A stretch of DNA of 63,151 nt, taken from Syntrophobacteraceae bacterium. GTDB lineage: Bacteria > Desulfobacterota > Syntrophobacteria > Syntrophobacterales > Syntrophobacteraceae. This document shows, one piece after another, positions 51,525-61,452 of this stretch. The notes below the pieces were generated by a model. That model made no database searches, was not told the DNA's origin, and was given only the letters and a program-made list of their open reading frames with translations. A program made the translations under genes and the position numbers. How positions within the stretch are numbered: position 1 is the first letter of the stretch; each line of letters starts with the position of its first letter. The DNA is taken from contig JARLHP010000078.1 in the NCBI GenBank assembly GCA_031292195.1, forward strand, positions 1-63,151, read 5' to 3'.

Positions 51525-51779
51525 ATCGGCCATTCCTCCGTATCGACTTTATAATAGAAGCCGGGATTTGCCGCCCTTTGACGACAGTGCGGCCATTCTA
51601 GCCGCTTAAAGTGTTATGTCAAGGCCTTTCCAGGCCGATAGTCCAAAAATTCACATGGGCTCAGCCAAAGGCGGCCGATTCCGAGAATAAAGGGGCAAGT
51701 CATAAAAACTGTATGGAGGTCGCTGGGGGGGCGGAAATTGGCCGAAACGCGACGGGGCCCTGTGCCGCCGGCGGCTGTC

Positions 51780-52214
51780 TCAGCGTTTGCGCTCATAAGG
51801 GACGTGGATCGGATTGAGGCCCGAGTCGCGGGCCCGCTGCCACAGGACGCGACTTTGCTGTTTGCGCTCGAGGTCGTCGCCCAGGATGAAATGGACTGTC
51901 GTTTCAAAAAGGCCCATGAATTCCAGGTCGGACTGAGAGTCGCAGACCAGCGCCTCGAAACCGTCGGCCAGAAACTGGCCGAGAGTGATCAGAACCGGCT
52001 CTTCAGGCCGTGCGGCTCTCGGATTGAAAATGGCGTGAGGCATGAAACTCTGCTGTGAAAATGTCCACAATAATTGGTCGATCAGCTGGGCGGCGGCCAT
52101 GGAATCGACCACGATCCTCACCCGCTTTCTTTCCGAGAAGAACCGATCGGTCCAGCGGCAAAGAAAATCTCTTTGTTCGCCGGTGGTAGTTTCGACGAAA
52201 TAGATGGTGCTCAT
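51780..52214 (-). CDS. holC: DNA polymerase III chi subunit (HolC)
   Basis: 144 residues from the ATG at 52214. Pattern of HolC: IYFVETTTGEQRDFLCRW start, RVRIVVDSMAAAQLIDQLLWTF, FMPHAIFN and EPVLITLG. HolC joins the clamp loader to single-strand-binding protein in the cytoplasm. The catalytic alpha subunit dnaE lies about 0.8 kb away on the same strand, with an unrelated gene between. Confidence 0.82.
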   Translation of the reverse strand: MSTIYFVETTTGEQRDFLCRWTDRFFSERKRVRIVVDSMAAAQLIDQLLWTFSQQSFMPHAIFNPRAARPEEPVLITLGQFLADGFEALVCDSQSDLEFMGLFETTVHFILGDDLERKQQSRVLWQRARDSGLNPIHVPYERKR

Positions 52215-52320
52215 CTCTGTAACCGATTGTGTCGCAGTCAATCTGCAATTAATATGTCAGGTATAGACGGGGGTGCGCCATACTTGCTTCCCGCTTCCTT
52301 TTTGCAACAGGAGGAATATC

Positions 52321-52707
52321 ATGATCGGCAGAGCTATTGCAACCGCTGTAATCGTGGTCCTTTTGGCGGCGACCGCCGCCTTCGGGTTTGGAGGCGGGGG
52401 CGGCGGTGCTCCGGGCATTGGTGCTCCCATGTCGACCCTGATGCCCGGTCCGCCGAGAAACGTGACGGCCACCGCCGGCAAGGGGATGGCGACCGTGAGC
52501 TTCGATCCGCCGAAAACCAGCAGCAGCCCTGTCACTTACTACACGGTGACAACCCACCCGGGGCATATCTCGGTCAGCGGCTACAAGAGCCCCATCGTGG
52601 TGAAAGGGCTTGGCGGCGGGGTAACTTACGTTTTCACGGTGAGCGCCACCAGCGTTATCGGTACGGGGCTTTCTTCGGAGCCTTCCAACTGCGTCACCCC
52701 GCAATAG
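52321..52707 (+). CDS. Secreted fibronectin type III domain protein
   Basis: 128 residues from the ATG at 52321 (AGGAGG upstream). Signal peptide (1-22) ending near AFGFG, a Gly-rich linker, and one FN3 domain (PPRNVTATAGKGMATVSFDPP to GTGLSSEPSNCV). It should be exported and may act as a binding or surface module. Divergent from holC, so the 106-bp gap holds both promoters. Confidence 0.75.
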   Translation: MIGRAIATAVIVVLLAATAAFGFGGGGGGAPGIGAPMSTLMPGPPRNVTATAGKGMATVSFDPPKTSSSPVTYYTVTTHPGHISVSGYKSPIVVKGLGGGVTYVFTVSATSVIGTGLSSEPSNCVTPQ

Positions 52708-52996
52708 GCGGTGGGACCGCCAGCCGGGATTGCCAAGCCCAAACCACGGACTTTCGCGGTTTCCCGGGGGGCATGAGGAGCTTGCGAAAAGTGTTTGGTG
52801 GGCTGCGCTGTGCTTAGCCCACCCTACAGCCCCGGACACCCTATGTCCGGGCCACCCTGGTCCGCCGCAGCCTTTTCCATCGCAAAGCCTGATGGGCATC
52901 GAGCGCTTTCCTTGACAGAAACCGGTATGTCTCGATGCGCCGTATTGCACCTGGGAGAAAAGGCGATTCGTACTTACTTTATCCTGCTAAACGACG

Positions 52997-55900
52997 CTAA
53001 TGGACCCCATTCCTGTACATCGCCTCCGCGCAGTCCGGGCCGAAATAGAGGCGCATTTCCTCAAAAAAGGCGTGAGTCGGATTGACCGGCAGTTTGGACA
53101 AGGCGAGCACGGCTTCGCCTTTATCTTGGACCGCCAGGTGCAGGACCGCGCGGCAATCGCCGTGATGGCTTATCAAGAGGTGTCTCAGCCTTCCGAACGC
53201 GTCCCGGTCCATACGGGTTGCGTCGAGCTTTATGCGAACCGAGTCCACCGCCTGCAGCGCTGCTTCCTCCATGCTCATGAGGCGGTTGGCGATCAGCTTG
53301 GTCGATTTTTCGTCATGCTGGACTTTTGCCCACAGGGCGAGCGGTTCATCGCCCGCGATCAGCTCCCGGGCCTGGGTGAAGGGTTCGGCGAAGGCCACGA
53401 CCTCTATGGTGCCTTCCTTGTCTTCCAGGTTTAGAAACGCCATGCGGTCGCCGCGCTTGGTGGTGATTTCCTTTATGATCGAAAACACGCCGCAGAGCAC
53501 CACCTCGGCGCCTTCCCGTCTTTCTTTTACCGATTGGGTGTCGGCGGTGGAAACCGAGCGAATCTGTTCGGAATAGAAATCGAGGGGGTGGCCGGAAATA
53601 TAGAAGCCGAGCGATTCCTTTTCGAACTGGAGCCGCATTCGGCTATCCCAGTCGGCGATAGCGGGAAGTGCGGGGGGCGCCAGCTTATTTTTGGAGCGGA
53701 GCACTTCGAACAGGTTCATCTGCCCCGACATGCGGTCTTTCTGGACGGTGGCGGCCCGGTCCAGCACCTCGTCCAGACCCGCCATGAGCTGGGCCCGATT
53801 GGGGTGCAGGGAGTCGAACGCACCGCAGCGGATCAACTGTTCGATTACCCGCCGGTTTACCTTCTGCGAGTCGATCCGGGCGCAGAAGTCGTGGATGGCG
53901 GTATAGGGTCCCTGTTCGCGCCGGCACTGCAAGATGATCTCCACGGCGGTCTCGCCCACGTTTTTCACCGCTCCCAGGCCGAAGCGTATCATGCGCTCCA
54001 CCACCTGGAAGGCCATGCCGCTCTCGTTTACATCGGGGGGGAGAATCCGGATTTCCATCTGGGCGCACTGGCTGATCAGCTTCACTATCTGGTCGGAATT
54101 GCCAATAAAGCTGTTCATGAGGGCGGCCATGAATTCGACGGGATAATTGGCTTTGAGCCAGGCGGTATGGTAGGCTATAAGGGCATAGGCCGCGCTGTGG
54201 GACTTGTTGAAGCCGTACTCGGCGAACTTGGCCATGAGGTCGAAAATATGGTTGGCTTTAGATGGGTCTATGCCGTTTGAAACCGCGCCTTTAACGAACC
54301 GGTCCTTCTGGGCGTCCATAATCGAGCCGATTTTTTTCCCCATGGCCTTGCGCAGTATGTCAGCTTCGCCCAAGGTATAGTTCGCCAGGGTGCTGGCAAT
54401 TTTCATCACCTGCTCCTGGTAGAGGATAACGCCGTGGGTCTCTTCAAGTATGGGCTTTAGTATATCGAGATCGTAGACGATCTCGCCTCCGTGCTTGCCC
54501 TGTATGAACTGATCGACCATGCCGCTTCCCAGGGGGCCCGGCCGGTAGAGGGCGACCAGGGCCACAATGTCGGAGAAAGTCTCCGGGCGCAGCTTTACCA
54601 GTATGTCCCTCATGCCTGAGCTTTCCAGCTGGAACACCCCGGTTGTGTCGGCGCGGGCGAGAAGGGCGTAAGTGGCCGGATCGTCCAGCGGAAGGTCTTC
54701 CATCCTTACTTTTACGCCGTGATTTTCCTCGATCATCTTCACCGCGTCATTTATGACCGTAAGGTTTCTAAGCCCCAGGAAGTCGAACTTTATGAGCCCC
54801 GTTTTTTCGACGTATTTCATGGGGTACTGGGAGACGATTTCACCTTCCGGGCCAACGCACATGGGCATATATTCGACTATGGGCCGGTCGGCTATGACCA
54901 CTCCGGCGGCGTGAGTGGAGGCGTGGCGGGTAAGTCCCTCCAGTGCCCGGGCTATTTCGAACAGTTCCTTCAGCTGTGGATTTTCGGACTGCATCTCGAC
55001 CAGGCGCGGTTCGACGGCCATGGCCCCCTTCAGATCGATTCCGAGTGTGGCGGGAATGAGCTTGGCGATGCGGTCGACTTCGTTGTAGGGCATGGCCAGG
55101 GCCCGGCCCACATCGCGAATGACCGCGCGCGCCTGCATGGTGCCGAATGTGGCGATCTGGGAGACCCGGTCCTTGCCGTACCGGTTGGTCACGTATTCCA
55201 GGACTTTTGCCCGGCCGTTTACGCAAAAGTCCACGTCGATATCAGGCATGCTGATACGCTCGATATTTAGAAAGCGTTCGAAAATGAGCCCGTGTTCGAT
55301 CGGGTCGAGATCGGTTATGCGCATCGCATATGCTACAAGGCTTCCTGCCGCGGAGCCCCGGCCGGGGCCCACCGGAATTCCGTTTCTTTTCGCATAGTTT
55401 ATGAAGTCCGAAACGATCAGAAAGTAGGCGGGAAAGCCCATCTGCTTTATTACGCGTATCTCGTAGTCGACCCGTTCCCGATATTCCCCGAGCCTCTCTT
55501 CGTCAATAGACGGATCCTTTCGTTTTATGGCCTCGATTCTCAGATCGAAGCCCTCTCTTACCTCTTTTTCGAACCGCTCATCGATGGTCTCGCCTTCTTC
55601 GATGGGAAACACCGGGAAGTGATAGCTGCCCAGGTCGAGTTTCAAATTGCATCTGGATGCGATCTCCACCGTATTCTGGAGCGCATCGGGAACGTGGGCG
55701 AATTCTTTGGCCATCTCTTCGGGGGACTTGAAGTAGAGTTGATCGGTATGAAACTTGAATCTTTTTTCATCAGAAACGGTTTTGCCCGTCTGAATGCACA
55801 GCAGGATTTCATGGGCGCGGGAGTCGCTTTTGCGCAGATAATGGCAATCGTTTGTGGCCACGAGTGGAAGCGAGACCTCCCGGGCCAACCGCACCAGGCC

Positions 55901-56521
55901 CTCGTTTGCCACCGTCTGTTCCGGGATTCCGTTGGCCTGGATTTCCAGGTAAAAGTTGCCCGGCTCAAATATCCGGGCGTATTCCAGGGCCAGCTTTTTT
56001 GCCGACTCGTACTGATTCCTGATCAGCATAGAGGGGACCTCGCCTTTGAGGCACCCGGAAAGGCCGATCAGCCCTTCGCTGTGCAGCCTTAGAATTTCCT
56101 TGTCGATTCGCGGCTTGTAATAGAAGCCTTCGAGGAAGCCCAGGGAGACCAGTTTCATCAGGTTCCGGTAGCCGGTCTGGTTTTGGGCCAGAAGAGTCAA
56201 ATGAAAGCTTCGGTCTTCATCTCCGCCCGTTTCCGTGGGGCCCGCCGTGGAAGTCTGGCCCTGCGCGCGCTCGAGAGCCGCCGATCTGCCCCGGTCATGG
56301 CGGCTTCTGGGCGCAATGTAGGCCTCGCACCCCACTATCGGCTTGATGTCATACTTTTTGGACAACTCGTAGAATTCGAGCGCGCCGTACATGTTGCCAT
56401 GGTCCGTGATGGTCGCGGCCGGCATCTGGTAGGCTTTGGCGGTTTCAAAGAGGTCCTTTAGCCGGATCGCTCCGTCAAGGAGGCTGTACTGGGTATGGAC
56501 ATGCAGATGGACAAAATCCAT
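52997..56521 (-). CDS. dnaE: DNA polymerase III alpha subunit
   Basis: 1174 residues. PHP domain at the N-terminus (FVHLHVHTQYSLLDGA, TDHGNMYG), the catalytic polymerase core with PDIDVDFCVNGR (two catalytic Asp) and GPGRGSAAGSL, tandem HhH region and an OB-fold (EVVLCGVFSIIKEITTK). Replicates the chromosome as the core of the holoenzyme. An acidic/polar insert (QGQTSTAGPTETGGDED) sits near residue 90 in the PHP domain. Complete and of normal length. Confidence 0.96.
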   Translation of the reverse strand: MDFVHLHVHTQYSLLDGAIRLKDLFETAKAYQMPAATITDHGNMYGALEFYELSKKYDIKPIVGCEAYIAPRSRHDRGRSAALERAQGQTSTAGPTETGGDEDRSFHLTLLAQNQTGYRNLMKLVSLGFLEGFYYKPRIDKEILRLHSEGLIGLSGCLKGEVPSMLIRNQYESAKKLALEYARIFEPGNFYLEIQANGIPEQTVANEGLVRLAREVSLPLVATNDCHYLRKSDSRAHEILLCIQTGKTVSDEKRFKFHTDQLYFKSPEEMAKEFAHVPDALQNTVEIASRCNLKLDLGSYHFPVFPIEEGETIDERFEKEVREGFDLRIEAIKRKDPSIDEERLGEYRERVDYEIRVIKQMGFPAYFLIVSDFINYAKRNGIPVGPGRGSAAGSLVAYAMRITDLDPIEHGLIFERFLNIERISMPDIDVDFCVNGRAKVLEYVTNRYGKDRVSQIATFGTMQARAVIRDVGRALAMPYNEVDRIAKLIPATLGIDLKGAMAVEPRLVEMQSENPQLKELFEIARALEGLTRHASTHAAGVVIADRPIVEYMPMCVGPEGEIVSQYPMKYVEKTGLIKFDFLGLRNLTVINDAVKMIEENHGVKVRMEDLPLDDPATYALLARADTTGVFQLESSGMRDILVKLRPETFSDIVALVALYRPGPLGSGMVDQFIQGKHGGEIVYDLDILKPILEETHGVILYQEQVMKIASTLANYTLGEADILRKAMGKKIGSIMDAQKDRFVKGAVSNGIDPSKANHIFDLMAKFAEYGFNKSHSAAYALIAYHTAWLKANYPVEFMAALMNSFIGNSDQIVKLISQCAQMEIRILPPDVNESGMAFQVVERMIRFGLGAVKNVGETAVEIILQCRREQGPYTAIHDFCARIDSQKVNRRVIEQLIRCGAFDSLHPNRAQLMAGLDEVLDRAATVQKDRMSGQMNLFEVLRSKNKLAPPALPAIADWDSRMRLQFEKESLGFYISGHPLDFYSEQIRSVSTADTQSVKERREGAEVVLCGVFSIIKEITTKRGDRMAFLNLEDKEGTIEVVAFAEPFTQARELIAGDEPLALWAKVQHDEKSTKLIANRLMSMEEAALQAVDSVRIKLDATRMDRDAFGRLRHLLISHHGDCRAVLHLAVQDKGEAVLALSKLPVNPTHAFFEEMRLYFGPDCAEAMYRNGVH

Positions 56522-56991
56522 GCGGCAAACGTCTCCTCACTATCGGTTCAATTGAAAAAATAATCCTGCTCCGGCGCCTGAGGCCGGTTTGCGTTCAAGA
56601 CAAATCAAAAACAAATCCACCACAGAGGCTCAGAGGCACAGAGGGATTTCTTTTTTTGACCGGCCGGGAGACGGCGGCCGGTCAAAAGAGCAAGAGCCAT
56701 AAGTCGGCACTTGAACGCTAAATCGTATGAGGCCCCTGCCGGAAACCAAAAACCCGCCGGCCGAGCGTTGTCATCTCCCACCGCTTGCGCGATCCTTTTT
56801 AGATCCTAACATATGAGGCGGGCTTCTTCCCCGGAAAAAATAAGGCGCCACTTTGGCCGGGGAGTTCTTTATAGAGCCTCTTATTTTCATCTTGCCGCCG
56901 GGAGCCAAATGCGTTTAGGATATCAATCCAAGTCATTTACATACCGCCAACCGGCATGCTTTTTCCAACCCCATGAGGCAGGAATAAATTT
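56522..56991. other. Divergent spacer between dnaE and glmS
   Basis: 470 bp without a gene. Contains copy B of the hairpin repeat. Promoters for both flanking genes should lie here; none is strong enough to name. Confidence 0.5.
56617..56687 (+). repeat. Dispersed hairpin repeat, copy B
   Basis: CCACCACAGAGGCTCAGAGG tract followed at 56654-56686 by the TTTTGACCGGCCG/CGGCCGGTCAAAA stem. Same composite as copies A (18277) and C (58870). Confidence 0.85.
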
Positions 56992-58827
56992 ATGTGCGGA
57001 ATAGTTGGCTATATCGGTCCGGATGAAGGTCGCGAGGTCCTGATGAACGGTCTCGCCAGGCTGGAATACAGGGGTTACGACAGCGCGGGCATTGCGATGG
57101 TGGGTCCCGACGGCTGCCTTCAGATCGTTCGTTGCCAGGGAAAGCTCAGCGGACTCCAGGGCAAGCTCGATGGCAACCCGATCAACGGGACGGTCGGCGT
57201 GGCCCACACCCGTTGGGCGACTCACGGCAGGCCCTCGGAAGAAAACGCCCATCCTCACCGCTGCGGTCCTTTTGCCCTAGTGCATAACGGCATAATCGAA
57301 AATTACGCCTCTTTGAAGGATGAGCTTGTGAAGGGAGGACACCAATTCGCCTCCCAGACGGACACGGAAGTGATCGTGGCGCTCCTTGACAGCGAGAGGC
57401 GCAAAACCGGCGACTACAAACAGGCGGTTCGCAATACCCTCAAGAAGCTCAAAGGTTCCTATGCGGTGGTAATCGTAAACGAAGAGGAACCCGACATGCT
57501 GATTGCCGCCAGGAATGAAAGCCCCCTGATCATGGGGCTGGCCGACAGCGCCTTCTTTCTTGCCTCGGACGTACCGGCCATCCTGCCCTATACGCGCCGG
57601 GTAATCTATTTGAACGACGAGGAGATCGTTTTCATAAACAGGCAAGGCTACTCGATCGAGTCGCTACCGGACGGGGGAGTGAGAAATCCCGAGGTTCAGC
57701 AGGTCAACTGGAACCCGATCATGGCCGAGAAGGCCGGTTACAAGCATTTCATGCTCAAGGAAATCTACGAGCAGCCAAGGGCCGTTATCGACACTTTCCG
57801 CAGTGTGGTGGATCTGGACAGCAAATGGGTCAATTTCCCCGAGCTCAATCTGAAAAAGGAGCTGCTGGAAAAAATCGAGCGGGTCTTCCTGGTTGCCTGC
57901 GGCACCTCCTACCATGCGGCGCTGGTGGCCAAATACATGATCGAGGGCCTTTGCCGGGTCCCGGTGGAGGTGGACCTTGCCTCGGAATTTCGCTCACGAG
58001 ATCCCATTCTGGACGACAAGGTCCTGCTGCTGGTCATAAGCCAGTCCGGGGAAACAGCCGATACCCGGGCGGCGCTAAAAGAGGGGCTGGACAAGGGCGC
58101 TCATTGCCGGGCCATCGTGAACGTGGTTGGAAGCAGCATAGCCAGGATGGCTCAGGGGGTCATCTACACCCATGCCGGTCCGGAAATCGGGGTGGCTTCG
58201 ACAAAGGCATTCACCACCCAGCTGGTGGCCCTCTATCTGCTGGCGGTCTACTGGGCCGCCGAAACGGGCCGGGCGCCGCGGGAAACGATCGAGCAATGTG
58301 TCCAGGAACTTATCGAACTGCCGGGAAAGATGGAAAAAATTCTCTCGGATGGGGGCCAGATCGGCGCCTGGGCCAGAAAATTCAAAGACTATAAGGACTT
58401 TCTGTATCTGGCCAGAGGCACGCTCTACCCGATAGCCCTGGAAGGGGCGCTAAAACTCAAGGAAATCTCCTATATCCATGCCGAAGGCTACGCGGCGGGC
58501 GAGATGAAACACGGCCCCATAGCGCTTATCGACGCGGAAATGCCGGTAATGGTGCTTTTGCGGCAGGGGCCGCTTTTCGAAAAAATGATCTCCAACATCC
58601 AGGAGGTCAAGGCCAGAGACGGGATAATCCTGGCGCTGATCGAAGGCGAACCGAGCGAAATCGTAGGCTCGAACCAAAATCAGTTTGTCATTGCGCCCTC
58701 CTCGGAGTGGCTTTCGCCCGTGCTTTTCAGTATCCCCCTGCAGTTGCTGGCCTATCATGTCGCGGTGCTTCGCGGCACGGATGTGGACCAGCCGCGAAAC
58801 CTGGCAAAGAGTGTTACTGTGGAGTGA
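56992..58827 (+). CDS. glmS: Glutamine-fructose-6-phosphate aminotransferase
   Basis: 611 residues. Class II glutaminase domain with the N-terminal Cys (MCGIVGYIGP), the TRWATHG loop and NGIIENY. Two SIS domains follow (CGTSYHAALVAKYMIE, SQSGETADTRAAL, and the C-terminal VDQPRNLAKSVTVE). It makes glucosamine-6-phosphate for peptidoglycan and lipopolysaccharide. Complete. No glmS ribozyme is expected or seen upstream. Confidence 0.96.
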   Translation: MCGIVGYIGPDEGREVLMNGLARLEYRGYDSAGIAMVGPDGCLQIVRCQGKLSGLQGKLDGNPINGTVGVAHTRWATHGRPSEENAHPHRCGPFALVHNGIIENYASLKDELVKGGHQFASQTDTEVIVALLDSERRKTGDYKQAVRNTLKKLKGSYAVVIVNEEEPDMLIAARNESPLIMGLADSAFFLASDVPAILPYTRRVIYLNDEEIVFINRQGYSIESLPDGGVRNPEVQQVNWNPIMAEKAGYKHFMLKEIYEQPRAVIDTFRSVVDLDSKWVNFPELNLKKELLEKIERVFLVACGTSYHAALVAKYMIEGLCRVPVEVDLASEFRSRDPILDDKVLLLVISQSGETADTRAALKEGLDKGAHCRAIVNVVGSSIARMAQGVIYTHAGPEIGVASTKAFTTQLVALYLLAVYWAAETGRAPRETIEQCVQELIELPGKMEKILSDGGQIGAWARKFKDYKDFLYLARGTLYPIALEGALKLKEISYIHAEGYAAGEMKHGPIALIDAEMPVMVLLRQGPLFEKMISNIQEVKARDGIILALIEGEPSEIVGSNQNQFVIAPSSEWLSPVLFSIPLQLLAYHVAVLRGTDVDQPRNLAKSVTVE

Positions 58828-58869
58828 GAATGAAATTTGCCTGGCGCTGGTGAGCCGAAACCAAGGCCT

Positions 58870-58938
58870 CACCACAGAGACACGGAGGCACAGAGGAGAT
58901 TGCTTTTTTGACCGGCCGGGAGACGACGGCCGGTCAAA
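58870..58938 (+). repeat. Dispersed hairpin repeat, copy C
   Basis: CACCACAGAGACACGGAGGC tract followed by TTTGACCGGCCG/CGGCCGGTCAAA. Together with copy B it flanks glmS as direct copies. Confidence 0.85.
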
Positions 58939-59110
58939 GAATGGTCCCCTTTCGTGTCGCCGGTTTAACCGTTGTGTTGAAGACTCCGATTGCCAGGGGG
59001 TACGCGGTTGCCATGAACGGAGTCAGCTGGCTGTTAATTCGGCGTAAAAAATTGGACTGCTTTTGTAACATGATGATTTGAATTGGTATTCTGGATTTTT
59101 GGCGCCAAAA

Positions 59111-59215
59111 TAACAGCCAGGTATCAGCCAGCTTAACAGCCAGGTATCAGCCAGCATAACAGCCAGGTATCAGCATGAATAACAGCCAGGTAACGGCCGG
59201 GCTAACAGCTCGGAG
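59111..59215 (+). repeat. Tandem array of TAACAGCCAGGTATCAGCC
   Basis: Four units spaced about 23 bp: three near-identical copies of TAACAGCCAGGTATCAGCC and a last diverged one (TAACAGCCAGGTAACGGCC). The inverted form CAGCTGGCTGTTAATTCGGC precedes it near 59026. Related to the tract at 32195-32250. No CRISPR: spacers are too short and similar. Confidence 0.8.
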
Positions 59216-59387
59216 GCTGCGTGAGAGCAGTGAAGGGTGAAGAGTGAGCAGTGAGCCGTGAATTGCGGGCCGAGGTTTTCGATATGCGGTTTTCAAAGAG
59301 CGGCGCTACCGGGTGAGGCAGGCGACACGCCTGTCCATCGATTACGCTCTAATCCACGGGGCTTATACCACGGGGATTTTTCAATCC

Positions 59388-59468
59388 GCAAAGCGGCATC
59401 GAGAAACGGAAAGGAGAACCGGCAATAGAAACGGCAACCAGAAGAGGCAAAAGCAATATGTGAAAGCG
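59388..59468 (-). repeat. Dispersed intergenic repeat (inverted copy of the 30236 element)
   Basis: Reads on the minus strand TTTCACATATTGC, then GGTTGCCGTTTCTATTGCCG, TTTCCGTTTCTCGATGCCG and TTTGCGG, the same word order as 30236-30345. Confidence 0.65.
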
Positions 59469-59533
59469 AGGAAGGGGAAGCCGCAAACATGGCCATCTCC
59501 CGATTTTTCCGGCTTTCACTTACTTTGGCCTTC

Positions 59534-60577
59534 TTACTTCTTTTTTTCTACTCCCCCTACCACCAAAACCGCAAAGCTATTTTCAATCATGGCGGGGCGG
59601 GATTTGGAACATTCGGGCGTTGATTTCGAGGGGGGCGCAAATTCGGCTGTGGGAAGGTAAATCTTGTGAGTTTTGGGGTCGATGGCCATGGTGCGCGCGC
59701 CCCGTTGTGTTGTGACTGTTTCTTCGACCTGGTATTTATCGGGGGAGGATTGGCGAACCACCGTAAGAGTGCCGTCTCCGTTCGAACTAAATGCCAGCCC
59801 CGAATCAGGGTCAAATCCGTTCCCATCGACTCCCCCGCCAATCGGGACAGTTGCCGTCACTTTTTCCCGCCTGCCATCAAAAATAGTCATGAGCTTGTTA
59901 TGGCATCCGGAAAAGATCCGCTGATGCTCCCGGTCGATTGCCATTCCAGTGGGTCCTTCACAGGGCTTGAGAGAAAATCGCCCGGTGACTGCGAGCTTCC
60001 TACTGTCGATTTTCACCAGTTCGCCGGTGTCTTCAATGTTTACGTATACATTGCCTTTTGCATCCGATTGGGCAAATTCGGGTTTACCGCCCAACGGGAT
60101 TGTGATGTCTATTTTACCGGATGCGGCATCGAAGACCGTAGCATCATGGCTGCGGCCATTGAATGCGAATACCCTTTTGGAAGCCGGATCATAAAGGATG
60201 GCGTCCGGATTTGCCCCGGTCTTGACCTGACCTATGGTGCGCAGGGTTTTCAAATCGAAAATGGTGACCGTATCGGCCCGCCCGTTGCTGATGAAACCGC
60301 GGTTGAATTCGGGGGCCAGTGCGATTCCATGCACGCCGGGGGTGTCCGCGATATCCCCTGTCAGCTCTTCAGTATCGAGATCCATGACGATCACGTGAGT
60401 GCTACGGGAAATATAGAGACGCCTGGCATCGCTATCGACAGTCGGGTAATCCCAACCGCCCTTTCCGCCGATAGGCAGCTTTTTGATCACATGATAACCT
60501 GGGCCGGCCGCGCAGGTATTCGCGCACAGGACCAAAGACAAGAACAACCAGAGTATTTTCGTATACGCCCGTTCCAA
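59534..60577 (-). CDS. Secreted YVTN-type beta-propeller protein
   Basis: 347 residues from a TTG start at 60577 (GGAGG 9 nt upstream). Signal peptide (1-21, ending CANTCAAG). The rest is made of seven-bladed beta-propeller repeats with YVTN-like segments (RLYISRSTHVIVMDLDT, KRVFAFNGRSHDATVFD, HKIYLPTAEF). The product is exported, with no clear active site; such proteins bind ligands or surface partners. The region around the start is duplicated at 62389-62455. Confidence 0.82.
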   Translation of the reverse strand: MERAYTKILWLFLSLVLCANTCAAGPGYHVIKKLPIGGKGGWDYPTVDSDARRLYISRSTHVIVMDLDTEELTGDIADTPGVHGIALAPEFNRGFISNGRADTVTIFDLKTLRTIGQVKTGANPDAILYDPASKRVFAFNGRSHDATVFDAASGKIDITIPLGGKPEFAQSDAKGNVYVNIEDTGELVKIDSRKLAVTGRFSLKPCEGPTGMAIDREHQRIFSGCHNKLMTIFDGRREKVTATVPIGGGVDGNGFDPDSGLAFSSNGDGTLTVVRQSSPDKYQVEETVTTQRGARTMAIDPKTHKIYLPTAEFAPPSKSTPECSKSRPAMIENSFAVLVVGGVEKKK

Positions 60578-61329
60578 AACTTCATTCCTCCATCCATCAT
60601 CCGTGTCGAATTCAGGTGCTGTTGGCTTGGCGGCCTTCGGACCTGGCAGTAAGTCATTATCATGCCGGGTATTTGAGGGGGAAAGCAAGGAAATACCCTT
60701 GAAATACCTTGTGAGGGGGCAAGATTTTTAATGGCTTTTTGATATGACCTCACGGCCATAGGACGTTCAGGGGCGGACATGTAAAGGGACGGACATGAGA
60801 GAAAACCGCCCGCACGCTCGCTCATGAGTCTTCTTGCGGGGCGGAACGGGGGCTCTACAGAGTGGCGCGCCCGCTGTGTTTAGCCTCATGGAAAAAGCTT
60901 ACTGGATCTCTTCCGGGCCTGCCTGGACCCACCGGCCCTGTCGAGCTGTAACGGGATGTTCCGCTCAAAAGGGACTGCTTGCGGGAGGGCGGGATTAAAG
61001 CTGTCAATCGGCAGCCCCGGAGTTTGAAAAGATGATATAGTAACGATGAGGGCAAGCGAAAAGGAATCCGCTGGAATAAGAAAGACGGTAATAAACCTGG
61101 TATCGGTGAAAGGCGATTTAAGCTTGTCCAGAGTTGATGTGTCGGTGCTCTCTACAGGGGCCCAGGCATCAGTGAGCCTCACAGCAGCGGTTATTAAGGT
61201 AGAGATGAGCAGAGCATGGAAGCTCCCGGGCTCACGCAAGAACTCATCGCGCATTCGCGAGTAATCGCAAAAGGTCGAGGGATACGCCAACTGGAGAGAC
61301 TCCTTCAGGATCACGGGGGGAGACCATCG
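60578..61329. other. Spacer with no firm gene
   Basis: Includes the duplicated upstream segment of the propeller gene (60574-60646). An open frame at 61046-61264 (plus, 72 residues) and one at 60886-61404 (minus) overlap; neither has a good ribosome binding site. I leave both out. Confidence 0.45.
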
Positions 61330-61452
61330 ATGTGGACAAAAAAGAGCAGTCCTCCGGTAGTGATAGAGGGGGCTGTGTATGAGTATCATTGGTATGAACA
61401 CCACGGGATCGGAAGGCGCGAGATAAAAAGGAAGAAGGTAAGGGAGCTATGA
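61330..61452 (+). CDS. Small hypothetical protein coupled to the MucR-type gene
   Basis: 40 residues, GGGGGGAG before the ATG and ATGA overlap with the next gene. Basic C-terminus (GRREIKRKKVREL). Unrecognised; the coupling is the main support. Confidence 0.5.
   Translation: MWTKKSSPPVVIEGAVYEYHWYEHHGIGRREIKRKKVREL

Larger units (their letters stand above)
58828..59533. other. Repeat-rich spacer after glmS
   Basis: 706 bp without a gene. It contains hairpin repeat copy C (58870), a tandem array (59111-59215), and the inverted relative of the 30236 repeat (59388-59468). Confidence 0.6.

Noticed and set aside
59111-59215. CRISPR array
   Set aside because: Units are about 23 bp apart with almost no unique spacer, and no cas genes are present in the window.
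61046-61264. 72-residue plus-strand gene
   Set aside because: No ribosome binding site, overlaps an opposing open frame of equal weight, and no recognisable family.
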